Assembly: GCA_036960605.1 (NCBI GenBank) | Contig: JBALXI010000002.1 | Span: 186,001-250,000, forward strand | DNA length: 64,000 nucleotides | Direction of reading: 5' to 3' | Origin: Oleispira sp036960605 | GTDB taxonomy: Bacteria; Pseudomonadota; Gammaproteobacteria; Pseudomonadales; Oceanobacteraceae | Shown here: one piece after another, positions 52,378 through 61,536 of the stretch | Position numbering within the stretch: position 1 is the first letter of the stretch | Layout of the letters: each line of letters opens with the position of its first letter | Notes under the pieces: generated by a model | Seen by the model: the letters and a program-made list of their open reading frames with translations, nothing else | Databases searched by the model: none | What the model was told of the DNA's origin: nothing | Position numbers and translations under genes: made by a program

Positions 52378-54486
52378 GTGAACTCTATTCGATCTAAAAT
52401 TATTGGCCTATCAAGTATCAGTATACTTTTTGTGACTGTTGTGATGATTTTGTTAATTTTGAACAAAAACGCTGCTACTCAACAAGAAATAACTCAAAAA
52501 TCTTCTGAAATCTTAGAAAAAAATGTACTTCAGCAAATTCTAACGACTGGGAAATTACAAGCTTCAGAGATATCCGCACGCTTTTTATCGGCCGATAAAA
52601 TATCTACGTCTCTTAATGGCAGCGTTTTATCTTATCGAGAAAATCATGGGCAAGAAGAACAAAGTCGTTTAAATGTTATAGCGCTGTTGAAAACACAACT
52701 AACGACTCAAAGTGACCTGCTTGGAACCTATGTTGCTTTTGAAAGAGATGCCTTTGATGAACGTGATAATCGTTATATTGAAGATGGGAACACTTCGAGC
52801 GATAGCATTGGCCGTTTTGTGCCTTACGTTTATCGGGCAAACAATCAAATAGCGCACGAGGCATTACTAGGATTTGAGGACCAGAGCCGAGATAGTAATG
52901 GTGTGCGGGCGGGTGAATATTATCTGTGCCCAAAAGAAAGTAAGGTTAACTGTTTAACGGACCCATATTTATACCCAGTGGATGGCAAGAAGGTTTTATT
53001 AGCGAGCTTTGTTAGTCCTATTTTAAAAGATGGACGCTTTCTGGGAATCGCCGGTGTTGATATGAGTTTAGATTTTATCCAAGACCTCGTTGAGAGTAAT
53101 AATGCTGGTATTTATGAAGGAATAGGAAAAATGGCGATCATCAGTCCTAGGGGGATTGTTGCCGCTTATAGTGGCAATCGTTCGGCATTAGGTAACAAGC
53201 TTAGCGCGGAGGATGATTCTGAGTGGCAGCAGCTAGTGATCAATAGTAAGGGCCGTGCTCATATTGAAATTATTGGTGAATCTTTATATGCGGTAATTCC
53301 CGTTATAGTGAATGGAGAAGCGAATGGCTGGCAGGTATTAATCAGTTTACCCAAATCGGTTATTACAGGCACTGTCGCTGAATTAAGCCAGTTAATAGAG
53401 GATAACGGTCAAGAACTAGCCACATCGAGCATTATTTCAGGCCTAGTCTGTACTCTGATTGCGATCATAATCATGTTATGGCTGGTGAATCGGATCTTGA
53501 TTCCCTTAATGCTGACGGTTGAAGTATTACAAGATCTGGCTGAAGGCGAGGGTGATTTAACCACTCGACTTAAAGTAGGCTCACAGGATGAATTGGGTCA
53601 GATTGCTTCCAGTTTGAATCAATTTTTAGAACGACTGCACAGCCTCATCACGGATATCAGAGTAAATAGCAGCTCAATTGCCGAGAATGCAGAAAAGAGT
53701 GCCACGTCTGCCGAGCAAAGTACCAAGGGCATGGTTTCTCAGCAAGAGCAGTTGTCACAAGTTGCAACGGCAGTGAACGAAATGAGCGCATCTGCACTTG
53801 AAGTATCAGGCAATGCCTTGCAAGCAGCTGAAGCAACAGAGGCGGCTAGAAATGGCGTGGCAGTGGGGCAAAAAACGGTTTCTGAAACCGGAGATGCCAT
53901 TTATAAACTGACGGCTGAAGTCGAAGAGGCAAGTGCAGTCATTGAAGGCTTAGCAGCCGATAGCCAAAATATTGGTCAGATTCTGACCACAATACAAGGC
54001 ATTGCTGAACAAACGAATTTATTAGCGCTCAATGCCGCGATTGAGGCTGCCCGAGCAGGAGAGCAAGGCCGTGGTTTTGCGGTTGTCGCGGATGAAGTTC
54101 GCATGCTTGCTCAACGTACCCAGCAATCAACGGGGGAAATTCAAATAATGATTGAGAAGCTGCAACAGGGGACTGCTAAAGTGGTAACGGTGATGGCAAC
54201 CGGGCAAGAGGAAGCGAAGAACAGTGTGAAGAAAGTGAATGAAGCCAATGAAGCTCTATCAACCATTATTCAGCAAGTTGACGTCATTAATGAAATGGGC
54301 CAACAAATTGCGACGGCGGCGGAAGAGCAAAGCAAAGTCGCCAACAGTATTAGCTGCAATATCGTCAGTATTGATGACTCTGCTAGGGATGTCGGTGAAC
54401 AATCACAAAACAGCAGTAACATTGCGATTGAGTTGGATAAACTTTCACAGCATTTACAGTCCCAGGTAGGGCGATTTAAGCTCTGA
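52378..54486 (+). CDS. Methyl-accepting chemotaxis protein with dCACHE-type sensor
   Basis: 702 residues. TM1 (~8-27) and a large periplasmic domain (~30-345) with a double-CACHE pattern (LLGTYVAFERDAFDERDNRY, YLYPVDGKKVLLASFVSPILKDGRFLGIAGVDMSLDFI, IISPRGIVAAYSGN). TM2 lies at ~351-371, HAMP at ~372-425, and then the cytoplasmic signalling domain. The hairpin tip EQTNLLALNAAIEAARAGEQGRGFAVVADEVRMLA is near residue 541. GTG start with ATGAGGA upstream. Ligand unknown; CACHE sensors often bind amino or organic acids. Confidence 0.95.
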   Translation: MNSIRSKIIGLSSISILFVTVVMILLILNKNAATQQEITQKSSEILEKNVLQQILTTGKLQASEISARFLSADKISTSLNGSVLSYRENHGQEEQSRLNVIALLKTQLTTQSDLLGTYVAFERDAFDERDNRYIEDGNTSSDSIGRFVPYVYRANNQIAHEALLGFEDQSRDSNGVRAGEYYLCPKESKVNCLTDPYLYPVDGKKVLLASFVSPILKDGRFLGIAGVDMSLDFIQDLVESNNAGIYEGIGKMAIISPRGIVAAYSGNRSALGNKLSAEDDSEWQQLVINSKGRAHIEIIGESLYAVIPVIVNGEANGWQVLISLPKSVITGTVAELSQLIEDNGQELATSSIISGLVCTLIAIIIMLWLVNRILIPLMLTVEVLQDLAEGEGDLTTRLKVGSQDELGQIASSLNQFLERLHSLITDIRVNSSSIAENAEKSATSAEQSTKGMVSQQEQLSQVATAVNEMSASALEVSGNALQAAEATEAARNGVAVGQKTVSETGDAIYKLTAEVEEASAVIEGLAADSQNIGQILTTIQGIAEQTNLLALNAAIEAARAGEQGRGFAVVADEVRMLAQRTQQSTGEIQIMIEKLQQGTAKVVTVMATGQEEAKNSVKKVNEANEALSTIIQQVDVINEMGQQIATAAEEQSKVANSISCNIVSIDDSARDVGEQSQNSSNIAIELDKLSQHLQSQVGRFKL

Positions 54487-54570
54487 CTTTGTATTTGTTA
54501 AATATCTGCCTAAGCCATGCTGGGTAGGGTACAATTCAAGGTCACTTTATTGCATAGTCGATCTTGATTC

Positions 54571-57500
54571 ATGACCAGTCCTGTTGATACGCTAGAAACT
54601 GTTGAGAAGCTGCCTGCCCCCGCTAATTTTGTCCATTTGCGCGTGCATTCAGAATTTTCTATGATCGATGGCATCGTTCGTATCAAAGACCTGATTAAAA
54701 CCACTGCAGGCCACAATATGCCAGCGGTTGGCCTTACTGACCAAAGCAATATGTATGCTTTGGTTAAGTTCTATAAGGCCACCATGAATGCGGGTATTAA
54801 ACCGATTATCGGTGTGGATATCTGGCTAGAGAATGAAGAAGAACGCAACTTACCCTACCGCTTGACTCTGCTAGCGCAGAATAAAGTGGGCTATCGCCAC
54901 ATCATCCAGCTTATCTCTCAAGCTTATAGCCATAACCAGTTTGATGATAAAGCCATCGTTCGGAAAGAATGGTTGTTCGAAAAAGCCGAGGGTTTAATTG
55001 TTTTATCCGGCTTTCGTGATGGCGATATTGGTCAAGAAATCATCAAGGGTCATGTCGACCTGGCTGAAAATTTAGTCACTGAGTATGTTGAACAATTTGG
55101 TGATCGCTTCTATTTAGAGCTGCAACGTACCGGTCGTGAGAATGAAGAACTGGTCTTTAAGGCTTCTCTGTTATTAGCCAGTAAGTTCTCCGTACCTGTA
55201 GTCGCCACCAACGATATTCGCTTTATTGACGCCGATGACTTTGAAGCGCACGAAACCCGAGTCTGTATTGGTGAAAGCTATGCCCTTGCCGATAAACGTC
55301 GTTTAAAACGCTACAGTGATCAGCAGTATTTCCGCAGCCCTGAAGAAATGATTGAGCTGTTTCAGGATGTGCCTTCAGCGATTGAGAATACTTTAGAAAT
55401 TGCTAAGCGCTGCAGTGTCGAAGTAGAACTGGGTAAGTATTATCTACCCGATTTCCCGATACCAGAAGGTCTAACAGAGGCTGAATTTTTCCGTAAAATT
55501 TCCTATGAAGGCTTAGACGAGCGTCTTGAGAAAATTCTCAAGCCAGAGCAGCCTGATTACGACGAGTGCAAAAAAGAATATTACGATCGATTGAAGTTCG
55601 AACTCGATATTATTATCGACATGGGCTTCCCGGGTTATTTCTTAATCGTAATGGACTTTATTCAGTGGTCGAAAGATAACGATATTCCAGTAGGTCCAGG
55701 TCGTGGGTCCGGTGCCGGTTCTTTGGTAGCCTACGCGCAAAAGATTACCGATATTGATCCTATTTTATACGATTTGTTGTTCGAGCGATTCTTGAACCCT
55801 GAGCGTGTATCCATGCCCGATTTCGATATCGATTTCTGTATGGAGCGCCGTGGTGAAGTAATCAACTACGTGGCCGATCACTATGGCCGTGAAGCGGTAT
55901 CGCAGATTGTTACCTTCGGTACGATGGCGGCGAAAGCGGTAGTGCGAGATGTGGCCCGTGCACAAAGTAAATCATTCGGTTTAGCCGATAAAATATCCAA
56001 GCTTATTCCGGGTGATCCGGGCATGAGTTTGGCCAAAGCCCTCGATATGGAACCCTTGCTGAAAGAATTCATCGATGAAGACGATGAAGCGCAAGAAATT
56101 TGGGCCATGGCGAAGCGCCTTGAAGGCATCGCCCGCCAAACCGGTAAGCACGCTGGTGGTGTTGTAATCGCCCCCACAAAACTGACAGATTTCTCGCCGA
56201 CGGCCTGTGATGAAGATTATACCGGCCTAGTAACTCAATTCGATAAGAGTGACGTAGAAGAAGCGGGTCTGGTTAAATTCGATTTCTTGGGACTACGAAC
56301 CCTCACGATTATCGATTGGGCCATTAAGACCATCAACCGTGTTAAGGATAAAACCGGCGAGCCTCATATTCGCATCGAGGAAATTGATCTCGATGATAAA
56401 GACGCCATTGCTTATTTGAAGACGGCGCAGACCACTGCGATATTCCAGCTGGAATCTCGTGGTATGAAAGATTTAGTGAGACGTCTGCAGCCCGATAATC
56501 TAGAAGATATGATTGCACTGGTGGCCTTGTTCCGTCCGGGCCCATTGGAATCAGGCATGGTTGATGACTTTATTAACCGTAAGCACGGCCGCGCTGAAGT
56601 CGCTTATCCTCATCCTGATTTCCAGCACGAAAGCTTAAAAGAAATTTTAGAACCGACCTACGGCGTAATCGTTTATCAAGAACAGGTGATGCAGATCGCC
56701 CAGGTCTTGGCAGGCTATACCCTAGGTGGCGCCGACATGTTACGTCGTGCGATGGGTAAGAAAAAACCCGAAGAGATGGAAAAGCAGCGAGGAACGTTCC
56801 GCGAAGGGGCTATCTCGGTTGGGGTTGATCCTGATCTAGCGATGAAAATTTTCGATCTGGTGGAAAAATTCGCTGGCTATGGTTTTAACAAATCTCACTC
56901 CGCTGCTTATGCAGTGGTTTCTTATCAAACACTTTGGCTGAAATATCATTACCCAGCACCCTTTATGGCGGCGGTACTGACCTCGGATATGCAAAATACC
57001 GACAAGATTGTTGGTTTTGTTGAAGAATGCCGGGAAATGAAACTTGACCTCATATTACCTAACGTCAATCAGTCTGAATTTGGTTTTATTGTTAACGACG
57101 ATGGTGCGGTCGTATATGGTTTGGGCGCGGTAAAGGGGGCAGGTGAAGGCCCGGTAGAAGCGATAGTCGAAGCTCGAAATGCCGGTGGTGATTTTAAAGA
57201 TCTCTTCGATTTTTGTGAACGTTGTGATTCCAAAAGAATTAATAAGCGGGTATTAGAAGCACTCGTCCGCAGTGGTGGTTTTGACTGTTTTGGCCAAGAC
57301 CGCGCAGTAATGATGGCCAGTATTGAAGATGCCGTTAAAGCGGCGAACCAAAGTGCAGCGAACGAAGCGTCAGGTGTATTCGACTTATTCGGTGATGCCG
57401 AAGCAGAAGCGGCGGAGTGTGATAAGCACGATGTGTATGAAAAGCATCGTCACTTGCGCGGCTGGACATTAAAAGAACGCCTACAGGGTGAAAAAGATAC

Positions 57501-58119
57501 ACTCGGTTTATTTGTTACCGGCCACCCGTTTGATGAATACGAAGAAGAAGTACGTCAGCTGGCACCGACTAAATTATCGAACTTGCGTGATGATAAAAAA
57601 GTGCAAAAGCTTGCGGGCTTGATTGTTAACCTACGGGTTATGAAAAATAAGCGTGGGGAGAATATGTGCTTCATTACGCTGGATGATAGAACCGGCCGTG
57701 TTGAAGTCTCTCTATTCTCAGAAGCGTTTGAGAAAGTTCGTGAAGTGATCGATAAAGATAAAGTAATTATCATTGAAGCCAATGTGCGTCACGATGATTA
57801 TTCCGGCGGCTTAAAAGCCAATGCCATTAACGCGATGGAAATCAGTCAGGCGCGCTTGAACTATGCCAAGTCGCTAAAAGTAAAAGTGAAGCGTGAACAG
57901 CTGGATCATAAGTTTGTCGCTAACTTAAAAGAGATGTTAGAGCCGGTGAATCGCCAGCAAGGTGAGCACGGTTGCCCGGTGATTTTACAATACTCCAACG
58001 ATAGCGCGCGTGCAGATATTCAGTTGGGTGATAATTGGCGTATTCGTCCAACCGATGAGCAGTTACAGGTGTTGAAGTTCGCTTTTGGTGAAGAATCTGT
58101 GGCGATGGATTATTCCTAA
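54571..58119 (+). CDS. dnaE: DNA polymerase III alpha subunit
   Basis: Replicative polymerase, 1182 residues (normal for the family). N-terminal PHP domain with FVHLRVHSEFSMIDGIVRIKDLIK. The polymerase active site has PGRGSGAGSLVAYAQKITDIDPILYDLLFERFLNPERVSMPDFDIDFCMERR (catalytic Asp pair about 416-420), and the third Asp lies further on in the FDKSDVEEAGLVKFDFLGLRTLT region. The beta-binding and OB domains are toward the C-terminus (KLAGLIVNLRVMKNKRGENMCFITLDDRTGRVEV). tilS starts at the very next base after the stop. Confidence 0.98.
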   Translation: MTSPVDTLETVEKLPAPANFVHLRVHSEFSMIDGIVRIKDLIKTTAGHNMPAVGLTDQSNMYALVKFYKATMNAGIKPIIGVDIWLENEEERNLPYRLTLLAQNKVGYRHIIQLISQAYSHNQFDDKAIVRKEWLFEKAEGLIVLSGFRDGDIGQEIIKGHVDLAENLVTEYVEQFGDRFYLELQRTGRENEELVFKASLLLASKFSVPVVATNDIRFIDADDFEAHETRVCIGESYALADKRRLKRYSDQQYFRSPEEMIELFQDVPSAIENTLEIAKRCSVEVELGKYYLPDFPIPEGLTEAEFFRKISYEGLDERLEKILKPEQPDYDECKKEYYDRLKFELDIIIDMGFPGYFLIVMDFIQWSKDNDIPVGPGRGSGAGSLVAYAQKITDIDPILYDLLFERFLNPERVSMPDFDIDFCMERRGEVINYVADHYGREAVSQIVTFGTMAAKAVVRDVARAQSKSFGLADKISKLIPGDPGMSLAKALDMEPLLKEFIDEDDEAQEIWAMAKRLEGIARQTGKHAGGVVIAPTKLTDFSPTACDEDYTGLVTQFDKSDVEEAGLVKFDFLGLRTLTIIDWAIKTINRVKDKTGEPHIRIEEIDLDDKDAIAYLKTAQTTAIFQLESRGMKDLVRRLQPDNLEDMIALVALFRPGPLESGMVDDFINRKHGRAEVAYPHPDFQHESLKEILEPTYGVIVYQEQVMQIAQVLAGYTLGGADMLRRAMGKKKPEEMEKQRGTFREGAISVGVDPDLAMKIFDLVEKFAGYGFNKSHSAAYAVVSYQTLWLKYHYPAPFMAAVLTSDMQNTDKIVGFVEECREMKLDLILPNVNQSEFGFIVNDDGAVVYGLGAVKGAGEGPVEAIVEARNAGGDFKDLFDFCERCDSKRINKRVLEALVRSGGFDCFGQDRAVMMASIEDAVKAANQSAANEASGVFDLFGDAEAEAAECDKHDVYEKHRHLRGWTLKERLQGEKDTLGLFVTGHPFDEYEEEVRQLAPTKLSNLRDDKKVQKLAGLIVNLRVMKNKRGENMCFITLDDRTGRVEVSLFSEAFEKVREVIDKDKVIIIEANVRHDDYSGGLKANAINAMEISQARLNYAKSLKVKVKREQLDHKFVANLKEMLEPVNRQQGEHGCPVILQYSNDSARADIQLGDNWRIRPTDEQLQVLKFAFGEESVAMDYS

Positions 58120-59556
58120 ATGAGGCAAGTAGCAGATGCCATTAAGCAGGTATTTCCTGAATCAGCTTCTTCTTCTATTCACCAGCATAGAACGGTTTGG
58201 GTTGGCTTAAGCGCAGGAGTCGATTCGACCGTTTTATTACAGGCAAGTGCACAATATTTTTTTGAAAATTTACAGAATAAAACGGTTCAGTTAAAAGCGA
58301 TTCATGTACATCATGGCTTATCAAAACATGCTGATGACTGGGCAAGCCAAGCACAATTATTATGCCAGCAGCTATCCGGCCAATTTAAGACTTCGATAGA
58401 GTGTATTGTAGAAAAAGTGCGATTAGATGATTACGCAGATGGTATTGAGCAGGCCGCAAGGCAAGCGCGTTATCAGGTTTTCGAAAAACATTGTGGCCCT
58501 AATGATATTCTTTTACAGGGCCATCATTTAGATGATCAAATAGAAACGTTTTTTATGCGCGCCCTCCGAGGAAGCGGTTTAAAAGGATTGACGGGGATTC
58601 CTGCTCAGCGAAATTTATCTAGAGCTGATGGTCCCGATAAAAAACCTTGTCAGATTATTAGACCTTTCCTATCGATTGAAAAAACTCAGCTCATCGCTTA
58701 TGCCAACTTACATCAATTAAGCTGGGTTGAGGATGAATCTAATCAAGATATTAAAATTGAGCGCAACTGGTGGCGCAATCATTTATTACCACAAATCTGG
58801 CAGTATTATGGTAATAAAAAACACGTAATATCCCGCAGTATGAAAATTTTGCAGCAAGAACAGGCGTTATTAAGTCATTTTATTCAGCAAGAAATTAAAA
58901 ATAAAGAAATAAATAAAGATTCACTATCGAATGACAACTTAGGTATTGTTGCTGATGTATTAAGTAACTTTCCATCGCTGAAAATTAGCAATATACCAAA
59001 AGGTTTCGAATCAGCTTATTTACGAGCTTGGTTCAGCCAGTATGTTGATCTTCTACCAAGCGCGAATCAGATGAAAGCTATTTGTGATGATTTTATTTTT
59101 TCTGATCAGGATGCGAATCCATACTATTATTGGGCAAGTGTTGAGCTTAGGCGTTATCGCGGACGGTTCTATTTAATGTCATCGCTTTTGACGGGCTCTG
59201 AATTATTCGACGTTAATATTGAAGGAAATGTTGCTAAGACAGTGTGTCGTGTTAATACTAAGAATAAAATTTCATTGCGGAAAGGCTGTTATCACTGGCG
59301 TTATGCGAAAGTGGGAGATCACATTAAAGTGTCTGGACGGCCTAATAGAAAGCTTAAAAAGTATTGGCAAGAGCTAGGGGTACCTACTTGGTTACGTGAC
59401 CAGTGGCCATTATTAGTCGATGACAAAAATGATAACCTAGTCAGCGTTCTAGGTTTGTTAGTGGCAGAGGCTTATCAGCCTAAAACGGATGGTATAAATA
59501 CTCATTACTCGTGGAGTATCAGTTCGGCGGTGGTTAGTAATAGGTTAAGTCGGTAG
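58120..59556 (+). CDS. tilS: tRNA(Ile)-lysidine synthase
   Basis: Converts C34 of the CAU-anticodon tRNA(Ile) to lysidine so that it reads AUA; essential. The 478 residues hold the N-type ATP pyrophosphatase domain with PP-loop VGLSAGVDSTVLLQ (an Ala in the second position of the usual SGGxDS), followed by HVHHGLSKHADDW, ILLQGHHLDDQIETFFMRALRGSGLKGLTGI and the C-terminal TilS domain with LRKGCYHWRYAKVGDHIKVSGRPNRKLKKYWQELGVPTWLRDQWPLLVD. Longer than the E. coli enzyme (~430) by an insert in the middle. It abuts dnaE with no gap; accA, usual between them in related genomes, is missing here. Confidence 0.95.
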   Translation: MRQVADAIKQVFPESASSSIHQHRTVWVGLSAGVDSTVLLQASAQYFFENLQNKTVQLKAIHVHHGLSKHADDWASQAQLLCQQLSGQFKTSIECIVEKVRLDDYADGIEQAARQARYQVFEKHCGPNDILLQGHHLDDQIETFFMRALRGSGLKGLTGIPAQRNLSRADGPDKKPCQIIRPFLSIEKTQLIAYANLHQLSWVEDESNQDIKIERNWWRNHLLPQIWQYYGNKKHVISRSMKILQQEQALLSHFIQQEIKNKEINKDSLSNDNLGIVADVLSNFPSLKISNIPKGFESAYLRAWFSQYVDLLPSANQMKAICDDFIFSDQDANPYYYWASVELRRYRGRFYLMSSLLTGSELFDVNIEGNVAKTVCRVNTKNKISLRKGCYHWRYAKVGDHIKVSGRPNRKLKKYWQELGVPTWLRDQWPLLVDDKNDNLVSVLGLLVAEAYQPKTDGINTHYSWSISSAVVSNRLSR

Positions 59557-59634
59557 CTCAGAATAAGCGGTATTAGTACTGTTTGTTTTTAACGAGCCTA
59601 CTTTTACATGGAAGAGTATTAGGATTAGTTGATT

Positions 59635-60879
59635 ATGGATAACAGGACAAAAACAGAAAACCAATTGCTAGAGCGTTGGCAGATTGTCATAAACCTGATC
59701 GCGCAACATTATGATGTACCTGCTTGTCTGATTATGAAGCTAGATGGCGGTAATATTAAAGTTGAATTATCTAGCGATTTAGATCCTATAAGTAATCCTT
59801 ATTCACCGGGTGATCATGAACATTTTGCGGGCTCGGGCTTGTATTGTGAGCGTGTGATTAATACGCAAAAGCCACTGCAAGTCATTAATGCTCTGACAAA
59901 TCCTGAGTGGGATGAAAACCCTGATATTAAACTCAATATGATTAGCTATTTAGGTGTGCCCCTTAATTGGCCTGATAAATCCCCATTTGGCACTCTCTGT
60001 GTTTTAGACAATAAAGAGCGAGAATTCCCCGAAGACTTTCGTGAGCTATTAGAACACCTTAGTCATGTGTTCGAACTGGAATTGAGTTTGGTCGAAGAGA
60101 TTGAGCAACGGAAGGCAGCCGAAGAATCATTACGTATTACTCAAGAGAAGCTCGTCAGTGCTGAAAAATTAGCCCAGATTTCACAATTATCTCAAGGTAT
60201 TAGTCATCAACTTGGTACGCCAATTGGCACCGGTGTGACACTTGCCAGTCACATAAATACCCTGTGTGGCGATGTTTTTAAACATAATTCAGAAGTCCTC
60301 AGCATTTCTAGCTTGCGAGAAACTATTGCTGAAATACAAAATTGTAATGAGATGTTGATCACTGAGTTAGGGAAATCGGCTAGTCTATTGTCCACACTGA
60401 AACTATCTGCTCAACAGTCCGGCTTAATTGACGAGTGCAATATCGATGTGCAGGCATGCATCAATGATAGTTGGGGGTTTTGTTCTTTAGAGGAGCAGCA
60501 ACGTATTCAACTTAAAATGAATATTTCAGAAGATTGTATGTTATTAGCAAATTACGTGGAGGTCGTTGATGTTCTGCGTCAGCTATTTCGTAACGCTATT
60601 GATCATGGTTTGGTCGGAACTTTAGCGCCTTGCATTACAGTGTATGCACATAATGAAGGCGGAAATGCTGTGATTAAAGTGAGTGATAATGGCATTGGAA
60701 TGACTGAAGAGGTCAGAGTATCTGCATTGCAGCCTTTTTTTAGCACTGCCAAGAGTGATGGTAAGGTCGGCTTGGGTCTTAACTTTGTCAATAATTTGGT
60801 GACCTCAACGCTCGGTGGGCAGTTAATTATTACAAGTAATGACGCTGGAACCGATATCAGCCTGATTATCCCTAACTAG
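59635..60879 (+). CDS. GAF-domain sensor histidine kinase
   Basis: 414 residues, cytoplasmic, no membrane helix. A GAF domain (~15-160; NLIAQHYDVPACLIMKLDGG, HFAGSGLYCERVINTQKPLQVIN, YLGVPLNWPDKSPFGTLCVLDNK) is followed by a coiled coil (~160-180), a dimerisation box ISQLSQGISHQLGTPIGTGVTLASHI with the phosphoacceptor His near residue 190, and a HATPase domain (LFRNAIDHGLVG, VSDNGIGMTEE, GLGLNFVNNLV). All ATP-binding boxes are present. ATG start with AGGA 10 bases away. No response regulator gene is adjacent. Confidence 0.92.
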   Translation: MDNRTKTENQLLERWQIVINLIAQHYDVPACLIMKLDGGNIKVELSSDLDPISNPYSPGDHEHFAGSGLYCERVINTQKPLQVINALTNPEWDENPDIKLNMISYLGVPLNWPDKSPFGTLCVLDNKEREFPEDFRELLEHLSHVFELELSLVEEIEQRKAAEESLRITQEKLVSAEKLAQISQLSQGISHQLGTPIGTGVTLASHINTLCGDVFKHNSEVLSISSLRETIAEIQNCNEMLITELGKSASLLSTLKLSAQQSGLIDECNIDVQACINDSWGFCSLEEQQRIQLKMNISEDCMLLANYVEVVDVLRQLFRNAIDHGLVGTLAPCITVYAHNEGGNAVIKVSDNGIGMTEEVRVSALQPFFSTAKSDGKVGLGLNFVNNLVTSTLGGQLIITSNDAGTDISLIIPN

Positions 60880-60903
60880 AATCTATGTGTGAGAAGACTA
60901 CTT

Positions 60904-61341
60904 ATGAAATCTATTATTTATACCGTCTTGTTTAGTGTGCTTATGGTAAATCAAGGATATGCAGCTGAGGTATTCGGGCAAGTCTTGCAGGTCAATGCCA
61001 GCTTAGCTATTAATCAGCAAGTTGAGTTTGAAGTAGCCCCTTTTGTATTGTTAGAAGGTGAATCTTCCACATTAGCGGAAGAGGGTTTAGGCGGTTATAA
61101 AGTTGAGCTGACCGCTAATAGCAACCAAGACAAAAGCTATACACTCTTTAGTAAAATTTATAGCTATACCAAATCGGGCTATACCTTATTAGGTACTCCC
61201 AGCATTAAATTAGAATATCAATCGGCTGGGACCATTCAGTTTGTTTCTGACATTGCAGGTCCTGTGTCTCTACAGCTAGAAATTGTTAAGCAGGCTTTAA
61301 TGACTACCGATACGTCTGACTTTGGTGAAAACATTCGTTAA
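60904..61341 (+). CDS. Secreted protein of unknown function
   Basis: 145 residues with a signal peptide (MKSIIYTVLFSVLMVNQGYAAEV). The mature part is beta-rich with alternating residues (FGQVLQVNASLAINQQVEFEVAPFVLLEGESSTL, YKVELTANSNQDKSYTLFSKIYSYTKSGYTLLGTPSIKLEYQS). No Cys or catalytic motif. It lies 24 bp after the histidine kinase stop, so the two are probably co-transcribed, but the kinase lacks a periplasmic domain, so a sensor role is not evident. Not recognised. Confidence 0.75.
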   Translation: MKSIIYTVLFSVLMVNQGYAAEVFGQVLQVNASLAINQQVEFEVAPFVLLEGESSTLAEEGLGGYKVELTANSNQDKSYTLFSKIYSYTKSGYTLLGTPSIKLEYQSAGTIQFVSDIAGPVSLQLEIVKQALMTTDTSDFGENIR

Positions 61342-61536
61342 TACGCTTCTGTTTTTAGGACTTAGCGCTAACGAACCTCTCATATTATAAAACTTGCACT
61401 AAGCAATATTCACAATCTATGTGCAACTCTTTCAATTTACGGTCTTGACCCGTTGAGTCATATACAGGAATGAAACAACAACCCTATTATACTTTTGCAT
61501 TTTCAGCGCAATCATAAAAATAATAATGGTGTCATC

